From: Candidatus Rokuibacteriota bacterium
GTDB taxonomy: Bacteria; Methylomirabilota; Methylomirabilia; Rokubacteriales; CSP1-6
Length of the DNA: 44,474 nucleotides
Assembly: GCA_003221515.1 (NCBI GenBank)
Contig: QHSI01000137.1
Location: forward strand, 1-44,474
Reading direction: 5' to 3'
Positions 7,739 through 16,337 of the stretch are shown here, piece by piece. The notes under the pieces are model-generated. The model was not told the DNA's origin. It worked only from the letters and a program-made list of their open reading frames with translations, and made no database searches. Numbering within the stretch: position 1 is the stretch's first letter; each line of letters begins with the position of its first letter. A program made the position numbers and the translations under genes.

Positions 7739-7768
7739 TTGACTCAGCGCCGGCCGGCGCGCTATCAG
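7739..7768 (+). promoter_or_regulatory. Candidate promoter with embedded palindrome, upstream of lipoprotein
   Basis: TTGACT (7739-7744) and TATCAG (7763-7768) are spaced by 18 bp. The spacer contains the perfect palindrome GCGCCGGCCGGCGC (7747-7760), a possible operator. The -10 match is poor and lies only 8 nt from the ATG at 7776, while the purine-rich GGGAGGG just before the ATG would serve as RBS, so transcription may start further upstream. Confidence 0.25.
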
Positions 7769-7775
7769 GGAGGGC

Positions 7776-8327
7776 ATGCAATCCACCGCCCGCGCCTTCG
7801 GTCTGGCGGTCGTGGCCGCTCTCCTGCTGGTCGGCTGCGGCAAGCATTACTGGAACAAGCCCGGCGCCGGCGCGGAGGACTTCGCGAAGGACAGCAGCGA
7901 GTGCGCGCGGGCCAACGCCATGTACATGAGCACGAACAAGGAGTACGGGATCGTCCTCGAGGACGCCTACAAGAGCTGCCTGAGGATGCGCGGCTGGAAC
8001 CGCGCCCAGCACCACGAGCCGCCGGCCGACTGGTTCCGCGGGATCGAGACTGAAGATCCGGTCAGGCTCGATGGGCCGGTGCCGGCGGCCGCACCGCGTT
8101 CGAGCCAGCCGGCCACTCTGGCCGACGGCGCCGAGCTGATCGGCACCTGGGCGGGGCAGTTGGAGCGGCCGATCCCCGGCGGCCGCCGGTTCTATCCGGC
8201 CGTGCTGAAGATCACCGAGGACGGCAGTCGGCTCCGCGGCGAGCTGGACGTCACCGGCAAGAGCCTCGAGGCGGCCGGGCTCGGCGCCGACAACCTGCTC
8301 TATCGCCTCGCGCTCCAGAAGCGCTAG
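7776..8327 (+). CDS. Putative lipoprotein of unknown function
   Basis: This 183-residue protein has a lipoprotein signal: hydrophobic AFGLAVVAALLL followed by the lipobox LVGC (Cys 21). The first ~80 mature residues contain two further Cys (SSECARANAMYM, AYKSCLRMRGWNR) like small outer-membrane-associated lipoproteins with a conserved C...C-RGW pattern. The second half (ELIGTWAGQLERPIPGGRRFYPAVLKITEDGSRLRGELDVTG) resembles a small beta-barrel or lipocalin-like repeat of 'extracellular ligand' type. RBS GGGAGGG lies 4 nt upstream. The family is not named. The next gene starts 6 bp later. Confidence 0.75.
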   Translation: MQSTARAFGLAVVAALLLVGCGKHYWNKPGAGAEDFAKDSSECARANAMYMSTNKEYGIVLEDAYKSCLRMRGWNRAQHHEPPADWFRGIETEDPVRLDGPVPAAAPRSSQPATLADGAELIGTWAGQLERPIPGGRRFYPAVLKITEDGSRLRGELDVTGKSLEAAGLGADNLLYRLALQKR

Positions 8328-8333
8328 CGCGCC

Positions 8334-9293
8334 GTGCTGACCGAAGACATTCGCGATCGCCGAGCCTGGAAGCGCAGGGATCTGTCGCCACCCGATTGGT
8401 TGGTTCCGCTGCCTCAGCGCTGCCTCGATGAGCTGGACGCGGCCGCACGCCAGGTGCGGCACGACCCGTTGCCGCCCGTGCTCCTGGATCCGGCGCAGTT
8501 CGCGCTCGGCGCGTGCGCCGAGGTGATGGCGCAGGTGCGCGACACGCTCCGCGCGGGGATCGGGCTGGCGGTGCTGGACCGGGTGCCGGTGGAGCGCTAC
8601 ACGGGCGAGGAGAATCGGGCCCTCGCGTGGCTGCTCGGGAGCTTGCTCGGCCGGCTGGTCGCCCAGAAGTGGGATGGCACCATGATCTACGACGTGCACG
8701 ACACCGGCCGGGCCCTCGAGTACGGCGTGCGACGCTCGGTGACGAGCCTCGACCTCACGTTCCACACCGACGCGCCGTGGCTCGATCTTCCTCCCGAGCT
8801 GGTGGGGCTCTATTGCATCAACCCGGCGCTCGAGGGGGGAGTGAGCCGGTTCGTGAGCCTCTGCAGCGTGCACAACGAGCTCCGCCGTCGGCATCCGGAG
8901 CGCCTCGCCCGCCTCTACCGGCCGTTCCCCTGGGATCGTCAGGCCGAGCACGCGCAGGCCGACGGCAAGACGACCCGGCGCCCGATCTTCCGCTACGCCG
9001 GCGGCGCCTTCACGGCCGCGTTCAACGAGAAGCTCGTCGCGACCGGCGCGGACCTGGCCGAGAGCCCGCTCGACGACGAAGGGCGCGAGGCCCTGGAGGC
9101 CATGCGGACGATCGTCGACTCGCCCGAGCTATGGGTCGAGTTCACCATCGAGCGCGGCCAGGTCCAGTTCATCAACAACCGCCAGTTCGCGCACAGCCGC
9201 ACCGACTTCAAGGACTCCGCCGAGCCGCAGCTCAAGCGCCACCTGATCCGCCTCTGGACGCGCGAGGAAGGCCGCCGAACGTTTCACGCCTGA
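8334..9293 (+). CDS. TauD/TfdA-family Fe(II)/2-oxoglutarate dioxygenase
   Basis: This 319-residue protein starts at GTG 8334. FHTDAPW supplies the HxD iron ligands, NRQFAHSRTDF the distal His, and RHLIRLW the Arg that binds 2-oxoglutarate. VPVERYTGEENRALAWLLGSLLGRLVAQKWDG is typical of the N-terminal part of the family. These enzymes hydroxylate or desaturate small acids such as taurine or gamma-butyrobetaine. The substrate cannot be told, and no sulfonate transport genes are nearby. It sits 6 bp after the lipoprotein gene. Confidence 0.82.
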   Translation: MLTEDIRDRRAWKRRDLSPPDWLVPLPQRCLDELDAAARQVRHDPLPPVLLDPAQFALGACAEVMAQVRDTLRAGIGLAVLDRVPVERYTGEENRALAWLLGSLLGRLVAQKWDGTMIYDVHDTGRALEYGVRRSVTSLDLTFHTDAPWLDLPPELVGLYCINPALEGGVSRFVSLCSVHNELRRRHPERLARLYRPFPWDRQAEHAQADGKTTRRPIFRYAGGAFTAAFNEKLVATGADLAESPLDDEGREALEAMRTIVDSPELWVEFTIERGQVQFINNRQFAHSRTDFKDSAEPQLKRHLIRLWTREEGRRTFHA

Positions 9294-9385
9294 GCGCGCT
9301 CGTGGACCGCCTCGGCGACGTGTGCGGCCCCGTCGAGCGTGATGACTCGACCGGCGAACAGGATCAGATCGGCGCGCGACCTCAA

Positions 9386-10111
9386 ATGGGCGGAGTTCGC
9401 GGGCCCTCATGGTACAACTTGAAAACGGTGGTCGATCTCCACACCTTTTCCATCACGGCGCGCGATCCGGAGGCGGGTGCGTTCGGTATCGCGGTCGCGA
9501 CGGCGCGGCCCAACGTCGGCGGCCTGGTCCCGTGGGTCTCGGCCCGCGGCGCGATCGCGACGCAGGCGCGCGTCAACACCGAGCTCGGCCGTCAGGGGCA
9601 GGCGCTCCTCGCCCAGGGCGTGCCGATCGACGTCGCATTGAGCGCCCTTCTCCGCAAGGACGGCGATCGCGAGATCCGTCAGGTGCACGGCCTCGATGCC
9701 GAGCGCGTCTTCGGCCACACCGGCGCCGGGTGCGTGCCGTGGTGCGGCCATCAGGCCGGCGAGGCATTCACGGTCGCGGGCAACATGCTCGTGGGCCCCG
9801 AAGTTCTCGCGGCGATGGAGCGCGCGTTCAAGGCGAGCGACGGCGCGCAGCGCGACCTGTCGGATCGCCTCCTCGCGGCCCTCGAAGCGGGACAGGCGGC
9901 CGGCGGCGACAAGCGCGGCAAGCAGTCGGCGGCGCTCCTCGTGGCGGCGGGCCGCGACCCGCGCATGTACCACAATCTGCGGGTCGACGACCACGTCGAC
10001 CCGGTCGCCGAGCTGCGGCGCATCTGGCAGGTCGTCGTCGATCATTCGAAGCAGATCGAAGCGGAGTACGGTCCCGCCGCAGTCCGGCTCTTCGGCCGGG
10101 TCAAGCATTGA
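9386..10111 (+). CDS. DUF1028 family protein
   Basis: The core DLHTFSITARDPEAGAFGIAVATARPNVGGLVPWVSARGAIATQA, followed by DREIRQVHGLDAERVFGHTGAGCVPWCGHQAGEAFTVAGNMLVGPEVLAAM, matches the DUF1028 family (PF06267), which has an Ntn-hydrolase-like fold and lacks a settled function. The full family length (about 225 residues) is present. The start is uncertain: ATG 9386 is used, but GTG 9428 would give the more typical short N-terminus just before TFSI. The reading frame is also open further upstream through the dioxygenase gene, which is not taken as coding. Confidence 0.8.
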   Translation: MGGVRGPSWYNLKTVVDLHTFSITARDPEAGAFGIAVATARPNVGGLVPWVSARGAIATQARVNTELGRQGQALLAQGVPIDVALSALLRKDGDREIRQVHGLDAERVFGHTGAGCVPWCGHQAGEAFTVAGNMLVGPEVLAAMERAFKASDGAQRDLSDRLLAALEAGQAAGGDKRGKQSAALLVAAGRDPRMYHNLRVDDHVDPVAELRRIWQVVVDHSKQIEAEYGPAAVRLFGRVKH

Positions 10112-10143
10112 GACCTCGAGACGCCTCGAGAGGGAGGATCGCG

Positions 10144-11043
10144 ATGATCCGGGCGATTCCGTGGCTCCTCGGGCTGAGCGTGCTGACGTATGGCTGGACG
10201 GTCGAAGTCGAAGCCAAGACCTATCGGTGGGTCAACGAGCAGGGCGTCGTCACCTACTCCGATCAGCCGCCGCTCCTGCGGCCGGCCGAAGGCGAGCGCG
10301 ACGCGCTCATCGCCGAAGCGCTGGAGCTGTCGGGGACGAAGAAGGCCCTGGCATCGGTGCCGGCGCACATCAAGCTGCAGCTCGACCCTCGCCAGACGAC
10401 GCTCAAGCCGCCCGACAAGGCGCGGGCCACCAAGATCCTCGCCGACGCGTTTCGTCCGGTGGTCCTCTACGGCGCGGTCCGCGACGCGTTCCGGTCGAGC
10501 TACGACCCGCAGCGCATGGGCGTCGTCATGGCGCAGCTCCGCTCGCCGCTCTTCAAGAAGATCGCGGCGCTCGAGCTCGCGGCCGGCGAGCCCAGCGCGA
10601 AGGCTGATCTCGAGGTCTTCGCCCAGACGCTCGCGCGCGACGTCCCGACTCCGGCGCGCGTGGACCTCGTCCAACGGCAAGAGGCGGTCGTGCGGAGCGC
10701 GGCCTTGCAGATGGATATGAGCGTCATCGCCTTCAAGGCGGTGCTGCGGGCGCTCGAGCCGGCGGTGCCGGCCGAGAAGCGCCTCACCACTCGCGAAGTC
10801 GAGTTCGCCGAGCAGACGCTGCGGGCGCAGCAGGACGCGCTGACCCGGGGGGCCCTGGTCCGCGCGCTCTACACGTATCGCACGCTGAGCGACGAGGAGC
10901 TGGCGACCTACGTGGAGTTCAGCGAGTCGGACGCCGGGCGGTGGTTCGTGGCCGCCCAGCGCAAGGGCTTGCTCGACGCGATGCGGATCGCGATGGACGC
11001 GGCGGCGCGCCAGATGACCGCCGCGTTCCCCGCGAAGCGCTGA
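10144..11043 (+). CDS. DUF4124-containing secreted protein
   Basis: This 299-residue protein has a signal peptide (1-24, ending VEAKT). KTYRWVNEQGVVTYSDQPP is a DUF4124 motif, found at the N-terminus of many periplasmic proteins of unknown role. The C-terminal ~200 residues are mainly helical (LKPPDKARATKILADAFRPVVLYGAVRDAF ... LSDEELATYVEFSESDAGRWFVAAQRKGLLDAM), a DUF2059-like pattern. The RBS AGGGAGGA (10131-10138) is well placed. The gene converges on the TPR gene, with a strong palindrome in the gap. Confidence 0.75.
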   Translation: MIRAIPWLLGLSVLTYGWTVEVEAKTYRWVNEQGVVTYSDQPPLLRPAEGERDALIAEALELSGTKKALASVPAHIKLQLDPRQTTLKPPDKARATKILADAFRPVVLYGAVRDAFRSSYDPQRMGVVMAQLRSPLFKKIAALELAAGEPSAKADLEVFAQTLARDVPTPARVDLVQRQEAVVRSAALQMDMSVIAFKAVLRALEPAVPAEKRLTTREVEFAEQTLRAQQDALTRGALVRALYTYRTLSDEELATYVEFSESDAGRWFVAAQRKGLLDAMRIAMDAAARQMTAAFPAKR

Positions 11044-11048
11044 GCTCC

Positions 11049-11068
11049 GCGCGGCCCGCGGGCCGCGC
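11049..11068. terminator. 20-bp perfect palindrome between convergent genes
   Basis: GCGCGGCCCGCGGGCCGCGC lies in the 27-bp gap between the convergent DUF4124 and TPR genes. It could act as a bidirectional hairpin end signal. No T-tract is visible on either side, so any termination would be non-canonical. Confidence 0.4.
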
Positions 11069-11070
11069 CG

Positions 11071-11763
11071 TCAGCGCGGCTGGCGCTGCTCGAGGAGCTG
11101 GATGAAACGGGGATCCTTCCGAAGCCCGGCCAGCGACGGGTCGACCTTCACGTACTCCAGCCGGTCGTAGCCGAGGTCGAGTGCCTTGGCGAGCCACGAG
11201 AACGCGGCGTCCTGGTCACCCAAGCGGGAGAAGACGCGCGCCGCCGCGTACGCGGCCTGCGGATCGGCCGGCTTGGCCGCCGCCGCCTGGAGCGCGCCCG
11301 AGACCTGGTCCTGCTTTTCCTGCGTGAGCGCCCGGTTCTTGGTGGCGATCTCGAGGTTGCTCTTGGCCGCCGCATTGTCCGGATCGCGCCGGAGGAGCTC
11401 TTCGAACTCGCGGGTGGCCTCTTCGTACTGCCCCTGTTTGCTCAGGAGGTTGCCGAGGTTGTTACGGGCGATGTTGTTGCCCGGCTCGAGCTCGAGCACC
11501 TTGCGATACGCGGCGGCGGCCTCGTCGACCTTGCCCTGCTTGTCGTACGCGAAGCCGAGGTTCGCGTTGATGACGGCGGACGAAGGGGCCAGCTCCGCCG
11601 CCCGCTTCAGCTCGGTGAGCGCTTCGTCGAGCTTGCCTTCACGCAGTAGCGTGACGGCCCGCTCGTTGAGGCGGGTCGCCTCGCCGCTGAGCTTCTTCTC
11701 CTGGCCCTCCGCCGCCCCGATCAGGAGCGTGCAGAGGGCCAGGAGGATGAGCGGTGACTTCAC
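11071..11763 (-). CDS. TPR-repeat protein at the end of the pilus operon
   Basis: This 230-residue protein starts at GTG 11763. The GTGA overlaps the stop of the PilY1 gene by 4 nt, so it is translationally coupled. A signal peptide (SPLILLALCTLLIGAAEGQ) is followed by TPR units (ATRLNERAVTLLREGKLDEALTELKRAAELAPSSAVINANLGFAYDKQGKVDEAAAAYRKVLELEPGN) and a C-terminal TPR-like end (WLAKALDLGYDRLEYVKVDPSLAGLRKDPRFIQLLEQ). By position it may help assemble or stabilise pili in the periplasm, as PilF/PilW-type TPR pilotins do. That role is inference; it lacks a lipobox. Confidence 0.82.
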   Translation of the reverse strand: MKSPLILLALCTLLIGAAEGQEKKLSGEATRLNERAVTLLREGKLDEALTELKRAAELAPSSAVINANLGFAYDKQGKVDEAAAAYRKVLELEPGNNIARNNLGNLLSKQGQYEEATREFEELLRRDPDNAAAKSNLEIATKNRALTQEKQDQVSGALQAAAAKPADPQAAYAAARVFSRLGDQDAAFSWLAKALDLGYDRLEYVKVDPSLAGLRKDPRFIQLLEQRQPR

Positions 11764-14639
11764 TGGATGCGCTCGCGCCAGGAGCGAACCTGCTTCAAGA
11801 ACGGAGGCGCCGGCACCGGCGTGCTCGGCAGCTGCTGGTTCGTCGTCGCGGTGATGGCCGCCGCCGACGCCGAGCCCAACCCCGTCGGCGGGGTCACGAT
11901 GACGACCGGCATCGAGGCGATACCCGAGCCGATGGTGATGCCGCGCGCCACCGTCGCATCGGTCGACGTGAGAGCCTGACCGGTGCTGAAGTTCATCGCG
12001 GCGTAGCCGGTGTTCACCTGGACCGAGTAGAGCTTGGCCGTCCCACCGCCGCTGGTGCACGTCACGACGGCGGTCGGCGTGAAGCCGGAGAAGAGGACGT
12101 CCATGTTGAAGACGTTGGCCGGGGCGAGCACCTTCTCGTTGGTGCCCATCTGGAAGAACCAGCCGGCGGCCGCGCTGGCGCTGGAGCTGGTCACGTTCGC
12201 CAGGCTCGACTCCGTCAGCGTGGCGCCGTTCGTCATGGTGGTCGTGTCCTTGATGCCGTAGAACCGGTTCGTCGCGGTGGCGACGGGGTGATTCCGGTCG
12301 CCGGTCCCGAAGAAGGCCCAGAGCGCCCCCGTGGTGTCGAGGGCCATCGCCGGCGCGCCATAGATGGCCTGGGCCGGATAGTACTCGCCGACCGCCGGCG
12401 GGTTCGTCTGGCCCGAGTCGGCGGCGAAGAGGCGCTTGCCGGACCAGCTGGTGGTCGCGGTGGCCGAGACGTCGAACTTCCACAGCTGACCGCCGACGTC
12501 GCCGATGTACACCTTGTCGGTGTATCCGTTGTTGTCGAAGTCGATCGCCGTCGGGTTCGCGGCGAGGCTGAAGCCCATGTACTGCCGGTCATCCGACGCG
12601 CCGTCTTTGTAGTACTCCCAGAGCTTCGCGCCGTTGGAGAGGTCGATGGCGAAGAACGCCTTGCCGAGGTCGTTGTTGGTGCCGGTGTCGTAGCCGCCGC
12701 CGACGAATGCCGCGAACTTGGCGGTGCCGCCGATGTTCACCTTGCCGATGGCGGGCTCGGACCACGTCTCGCCCATCTTCGAGTCGGTGAAGCTCCACAT
12801 CCACTGCGGGTTGGTGGTGTCCGTGATATCCAGCGCGTAGTAGTAGTTACCGCCGCGCCGCAGGCCGAAGACGACGATCGTCTTCCAGGTGCTGCCGACC
12901 TTGATGTCGACGGCGATGGGGCTGGCGTCGACGTAGTACCGGTGATCCCCCGAGCTCGAGTGGAGATTTTGCAGGCCGGTGAGCAGCTGCGGCGGGATGA
13001 AGGCCCAGAGCTCCGCGCCGTCGCTCTCCCGGAACGCGTGGATCATGCCGTCGTTGGCGCCGGCGATCAGGACCTTCGTGCGGCTGGCCTGGGCCGTCTT
13101 GAACGACTGGTAGCTCGCGTCGTTCAGCGCCAGGACCGGCGGCGTGACGAGGACCGGCGTCGAGTGGAAGATGTCACCGAGCTTCCAGCTCCGCTCCTCC
13201 GACGTGTTGCCGTCCTGGTCCTCGTCGAGGACGTCGAGGCCGCGGACGAAGTCGATGGTCTTGTCGCGGTCGGTGCTGCTCGCGACGCCGAGGAGGCTCT
13301 GGCTGATGTTGGAGTTGCTCTTCGTGAACAGCTCTCGGGTCCCGCTGACTAGGGTGTAAATCGTCCGGCTCGAGGCCGCGGCGCCGCTCAGCACCTGGCC
13401 GGCCTCCCAAACGAGGGCCGAGCTCAGGGGCACGCCGGTGGCGTCCACCGGCACCAGGCCGCTCGAGTCACGCTGGTAGGCCTTGAGGTAACCCTTCCAG
13501 AACGGGCGCGACGCATCGGACTGAAAGGCCGCGAGATAGGCCTTCGTGCTTCCCGTCGTGCTGGTCGTCGGCACCACCGGCGTGGCGAAGGTGAAGGTCG
13601 CCTGGATGATCCGGCGGATCGCGTCCTGAAGAGCCTCCTCGAGCTGGGGCTCGCTGTTGGTGTCGTAGAACTGGCCGCCGCCATTCTGGGCCGCCGTGCG
13701 GAGGACATCATTGGCGGCGACAACGTTTCCGGGTTCGCTCGCGCTGATCCCGAACCCGACGGTGTGGACGATGACGTTCTGAGTTCCCGTGAACGAGGAC
13801 GCATGATCCTGCGTGCGGCGATTGGTCGCCTCCGTCCGCACGTCCATGGTGCCGTTCTGAAGCCCGTCCGAGATGAAGATGATGAAGTTCGGCTGGCACT
13901 CGCCGATCGAGGCCTGGATCGGGCTCGCGTGGACTTCCCCGTTCCGGAACGCCAGCCCCTTGAAGTACTGGCCGCCATCGTAAAGAAACTCGCCCAGAGG
14001 GGTGTACCCGGAAGGCGTGATGTTATCGACGGCCGCCTTCATCGTGGTGACGTTGGTCCCGATCTCCGCGACCATCGTGCCCCCGCCCGCGCCGGGCGAG
14101 CTGTTGTTCGTGAACTGCATGACCCCGAACCGAACACCCGCCACGCTGTCGAGCAGATTGTTGATGACGCGCTTGGCGATGCCCATCTTGGCGTTGGGGC
14201 AGCTTACGCCCACGCAGCCCGCGTACTGGTAGTTGATATAGTTGCCGACGTAGAGGTTCACCGCGGAGCCGCTGATCGTTCCCGACCAGTACCCGGTCGT
14301 GGACAGGGCAGTTTGAGCGCTCGCGCTGTTCACGGCCGAGATGCTGTTGGCGTAACTCAAGTACGTGTGCCAGGAGGGGCTCCGGTAGACCTTTGCGGAG
14401 GCGCATGCGGAGTTAAAACTGCTCCCGCAGGTGCTCACGGTGGCATAGGTGGTCGCAGGGGCATAGGACTGCGAGTTGACGTTGTCGCTCATGCTGAGGG
14501 AGTTATCCAGCATGATCAACACGTTCGGCTTGATGTTGGCGCCGAAGATGTCGCTGTCGTCGGCGAACGCCGCCGGCGCCGCCAGCAGCATCATGGCGGC
14601 GATGAGAGAGACCGCGGTCACTCGGTTCACGGTGTTCAT
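11760..14639 (-). CDS. pilY1: PilY1-like type IV pilus tip-associated protein
   Basis: From the ATG at 14639 (GAGGAG upstream) this is 959 residues with a signal peptide ending PAAFA. The N-terminal half is a von Willebrand A domain: NVLIMLDNSLSMSDN gives a complete MIDAS DxSxS (45-49), with FIIFISDGLQNG later. The C-terminal half is the PilY1 beta-propeller (KVLIAGANDGMIHAFRESDGAELWAFIPPQLL; GGNYYYALDITDTTNPQWMWSF), including a calcium-loop candidate DFDNNGYTDKVYIGD. A second acidic loop, DEDQDGNTSEE, lies before the propeller. PilY1 promotes pilus extension and surface sensing/adhesion. It follows the minor pilin genes in the usual fimT-pilVWX-pilY1 order. Confidence 0.92.
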   Translation of the reverse strand: MNTVNRVTAVSLIAAMMLLAAPAAFADDSDIFGANIKPNVLIMLDNSLSMSDNVNSQSYAPATTYATVSTCGSSFNSACASAKVYRSPSWHTYLSYANSISAVNSASAQTALSTTGYWSGTISGSAVNLYVGNYINYQYAGCVGVSCPNAKMGIAKRVINNLLDSVAGVRFGVMQFTNNSSPGAGGGTMVAEIGTNVTTMKAAVDNITPSGYTPLGEFLYDGGQYFKGLAFRNGEVHASPIQASIGECQPNFIIFISDGLQNGTMDVRTEATNRRTQDHASSFTGTQNVIVHTVGFGISASEPGNVVAANDVLRTAAQNGGGQFYDTNSEPQLEEALQDAIRRIIQATFTFATPVVPTTSTTGSTKAYLAAFQSDASRPFWKGYLKAYQRDSSGLVPVDATGVPLSSALVWEAGQVLSGAAASSRTIYTLVSGTRELFTKSNSNISQSLLGVASSTDRDKTIDFVRGLDVLDEDQDGNTSEERSWKLGDIFHSTPVLVTPPVLALNDASYQSFKTAQASRTKVLIAGANDGMIHAFRESDGAELWAFIPPQLLTGLQNLHSSSGDHRYYVDASPIAVDIKVGSTWKTIVVFGLRRGGNYYYALDITDTTNPQWMWSFTDSKMGETWSEPAIGKVNIGGTAKFAAFVGGGYDTGTNNDLGKAFFAIDLSNGAKLWEYYKDGASDDRQYMGFSLAANPTAIDFDNNGYTDKVYIGDVGGQLWKFDVSATATTSWSGKRLFAADSGQTNPPAVGEYYPAQAIYGAPAMALDTTGALWAFFGTGDRNHPVATATNRFYGIKDTTTMTNGATLTESSLANVTSSSASAAAGWFFQMGTNEKVLAPANVFNMDVLFSGFTPTAVVTCTSGGGTAKLYSVQVNTGYAAMNFSTGQALTSTDATVARGITIGSGIASMPVVIVTPPTGLGSASAAAITATTNQQLPSTPVPAPPFLKQVRSWRERIQ

Positions 14640-14647
14640 CACGCTCC

Positions 14648-15106
14648 TCACTGGGCGACCGGGCCGAAGGAGGCCTGGACGTCGACAATCCGCTGGGCGC
14701 TTCTCGGGCCGGTGCCCGTGCCGACCAGCGCGTACGTATAGAAAGCAAACCCGCCCGGGTTGTAGCCGGTCCCGGAGCCGATCGAATAGCCGGCCTGGCG
14801 GGTGGTGCCAGCGAACTGGATGGTGCCCGTCGGCGTGAAGGCGCCGAGCGTCGGCGGAGCCGGGCTCAGGGCCGTCGCGGTCGGATTGCTGCTGGCCGGC
14901 GACATCTGGTCGAGCCCGACGTTGATGGCGGCGTCGGCCGCGTGGAAGCTGCCTTCCGCCCACATGGCGCTGTAGGCGATGTCACCCTCGGTCGCGGACA
15001 TCCGCACCAGGAAGACACCGGCCACCAGCATCATGATCATGACGAAGATGGCCACCACCGAGACCATGCCGCGCTCGTCGCCGAACGGACGCCACAGTGC
15101 ACGCAT
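14648..15106 (-). CDS. pilX: PilX-like pilus assembly protein
   Basis: This 152-residue protein begins MRALWRPFGDERGMVSVVAIFVMIMMLVAGVFLVRMSATEGDIA, one N-terminal membrane helix after a short basic leader. The pattern RGMVSVVAIFVMIMMLV matches PilX_N proteins, which lack the strict prepilin GFTLIE site. AYSAMWAEGSFHAADAAIN is the typical following 'AL.AAEAA' helix. Minor pilins of this type prime pilus assembly and carry PilY1. The start at 15106 is preferred over the ATG at 15121 because GGGAGG lies 7 nt upstream. Confidence 0.8.
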   Translation of the reverse strand: MRALWRPFGDERGMVSVVAIFVMIMMLVAGVFLVRMSATEGDIAYSAMWAEGSFHAADAAINVGLDQMSPASSNPTATALSPAPPTLGAFTPTGTIQFAGTTRQAGYSIGSGTGYNPGGFAFYTYALVGTGTGPRSAQRIVDVQASFGPVAQ

Positions 15107-15120
15107 GCTGGAGCCTCCCA

Positions 15121-15804
15121 TCAAGGATTCCGAAGCCTGACGTCGGAGGCCAGGTCGTAAGTTTGCGCCGGCTGGCCGGGCACGTTCTCCCGCGCCGTCA
15201 GCTTGATCACGATCCGCGCCACCGCCGCCCGCTGCGTCGTCGTCGCGAAGGCCGGGGCACCGCCGAGCGCCTGGTTGTCGAGGTTGTAAGCGGCCGTCGG
15301 CGGATTCGGGATCGGGTTGTTGGCCGCGTCGAAGTACGCGAAGCTCAGCGCCGTGACGCTTTCGGCCAGCACGTTGCCGTTGGCGCATATGTAGGACGCC
15401 GCGGTGCCGAGCGGGCCCCGGCCCACCTTCAAGCCGCCGTTGGGGGGGGCTGCGGGGTCGAGACAGAACATGAACACGTTGCTCGAGCCCGAGCCGTCGA
15501 GGTCGCCGGCCACCGCCAGCGCGGACTCGCTGCCCGCCTGGATCCGGTTCGAGACGTCGTTCGCGGCATTGTTGTCGAGGTTCTCCGGGAAGTAGCCCGT
15601 CATCCGGATCTGCCGCACGATCGTGTCCATCGCGACGCGGCCGTTCTGCTGTACGCCGAGCTTGTGCTGGCTGTTGAGGTACGCCTGGTTGCTCGGTTCG
15701 AAGACCTGGAAGACGCCCACGAGGATCAGCAGGAAGATGCTGATGGCGACCATCATCTCGACGAGCGTGAAGCCGTCCTGGTTGCGCAGCTGTGGGTAGC
15801 GCAT
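15121..15804 (-). CDS. pilW: PilW-like minor pilin
   Basis: This 227-residue protein has the class III prepilin signal QDGFTLVEMMVAISIFLLILVGVFQVF: cleavage after Gly, N-methylation of Phe, Glu at +5. The following QAYLNSQHKLGVQQNGRVAMDTIVRQIRMTGYFP is characteristic of PilW-type minor pilins. The ATG overlaps the stop of the preceding pilV gene by one base, indicating coupling. Confidence 0.87.
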   Translation of the reverse strand: MRYPQLRNQDGFTLVEMMVAISIFLLILVGVFQVFEPSNQAYLNSQHKLGVQQNGRVAMDTIVRQIRMTGYFPENLDNNAANDVSNRIQAGSESALAVAGDLDGSGSSNVFMFCLDPAAPPNGGLKVGRGPLGTAASYICANGNVLAESVTALSFAYFDAANNPIPNPPTAAYNLDNQALGGAPAFATTTQRAAVARIVIKLTARENVPGQPAQTYDLASDVRLRNP

Positions 15805-16337
15805 CAGAACATCCTCACGAGAATCGTGCTGAGCGTGACGGTCGTCGGAGCCGGTTGGCCGGGCATCGTGATGGTGACCACCGCCCGGCACGTGGTGGCC
15901 GCGGCGGGGCACGCGTTGCCGGCGTTGTCGACCTGGCGGATCTGCACCTGCGCCCGGCCGCCGAACGGCGTCACGGTGCCCCACGCCGTGGTCTCGGCGG
16001 TAGTGAACGAGAAGCCGCTCCCGGAGCCCGCCAGCATGTAGCGCCAGCGGCGAGCGATCGCCAGCTCCGGATCGGCCGCCGGCAGCGAGCCCGAGCTGTT
16101 CGAGTCGAAGTTGTCGAGGTTGCGAACGCTCGTGAAGGGCACCGAGCCCAGATCCTCGAGGACGTGGTTGGCGCCGTTCGTCGCGAGCGTCAGCCGGCCC
16201 GCGTCGGCGATCTGCTTGTACCCCGTCGGGAACATCGTGGCGAGGGTCAGCAGCGCGACGGTCAGGATCATCGCCGCGACCAGGACCTCGACCAGCGTGA
16301 AGCCACGATCGTTTTTCATCGTTGTGGTCTTTCTCAT
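15804..16337 (-). CDS. pilV: PilV-like minor pilin
   Basis: A prepilin of 177 residues from ATG 16337, or 171 from ATG 16319. The first start overlaps the upstream stop as ATGA; the second gives the more typical short leader MKNDRGFTLVEVLVAAMILTVALLTLATMF. The RGFTLVEVL site has Gly-1, Phe+1 and Glu+5. The C-terminal body (QVRQ-like QVQIRQVDNAGNACPAAATTCRAVVTITM) carries a Cys pair able to form a disulfide loop. It is part of the co-translated minor pilin set. Confidence 0.85.
   Translation of the reverse strand: MRKTTTMKNDRGFTLVEVLVAAMILTVALLTLATMFPTGYKQIADAGRLTLATNGANHVLEDLGSVPFTSVRNLDNFDSNSSGSLPAADPELAIARRWRYMLAGSGSGFSFTTAETTAWGTVTPFGGRAQVQIRQVDNAGNACPAAATTCRAVVTITMPGQPAPTTVTLSTILVRMF

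Noticed and set aside
8513-9385. Extension of the DUF1028 gene to 532 residues
   Set aside because: The extra part overlaps the TauD-type dioxygenase in a different frame and lacks motifs.
14640-14963. N-terminal extension of PilY1 to 1067 residues
   Set aside because: The extension overlaps pilX in another frame; ATG 14639 has an RBS and begins a signal peptide.
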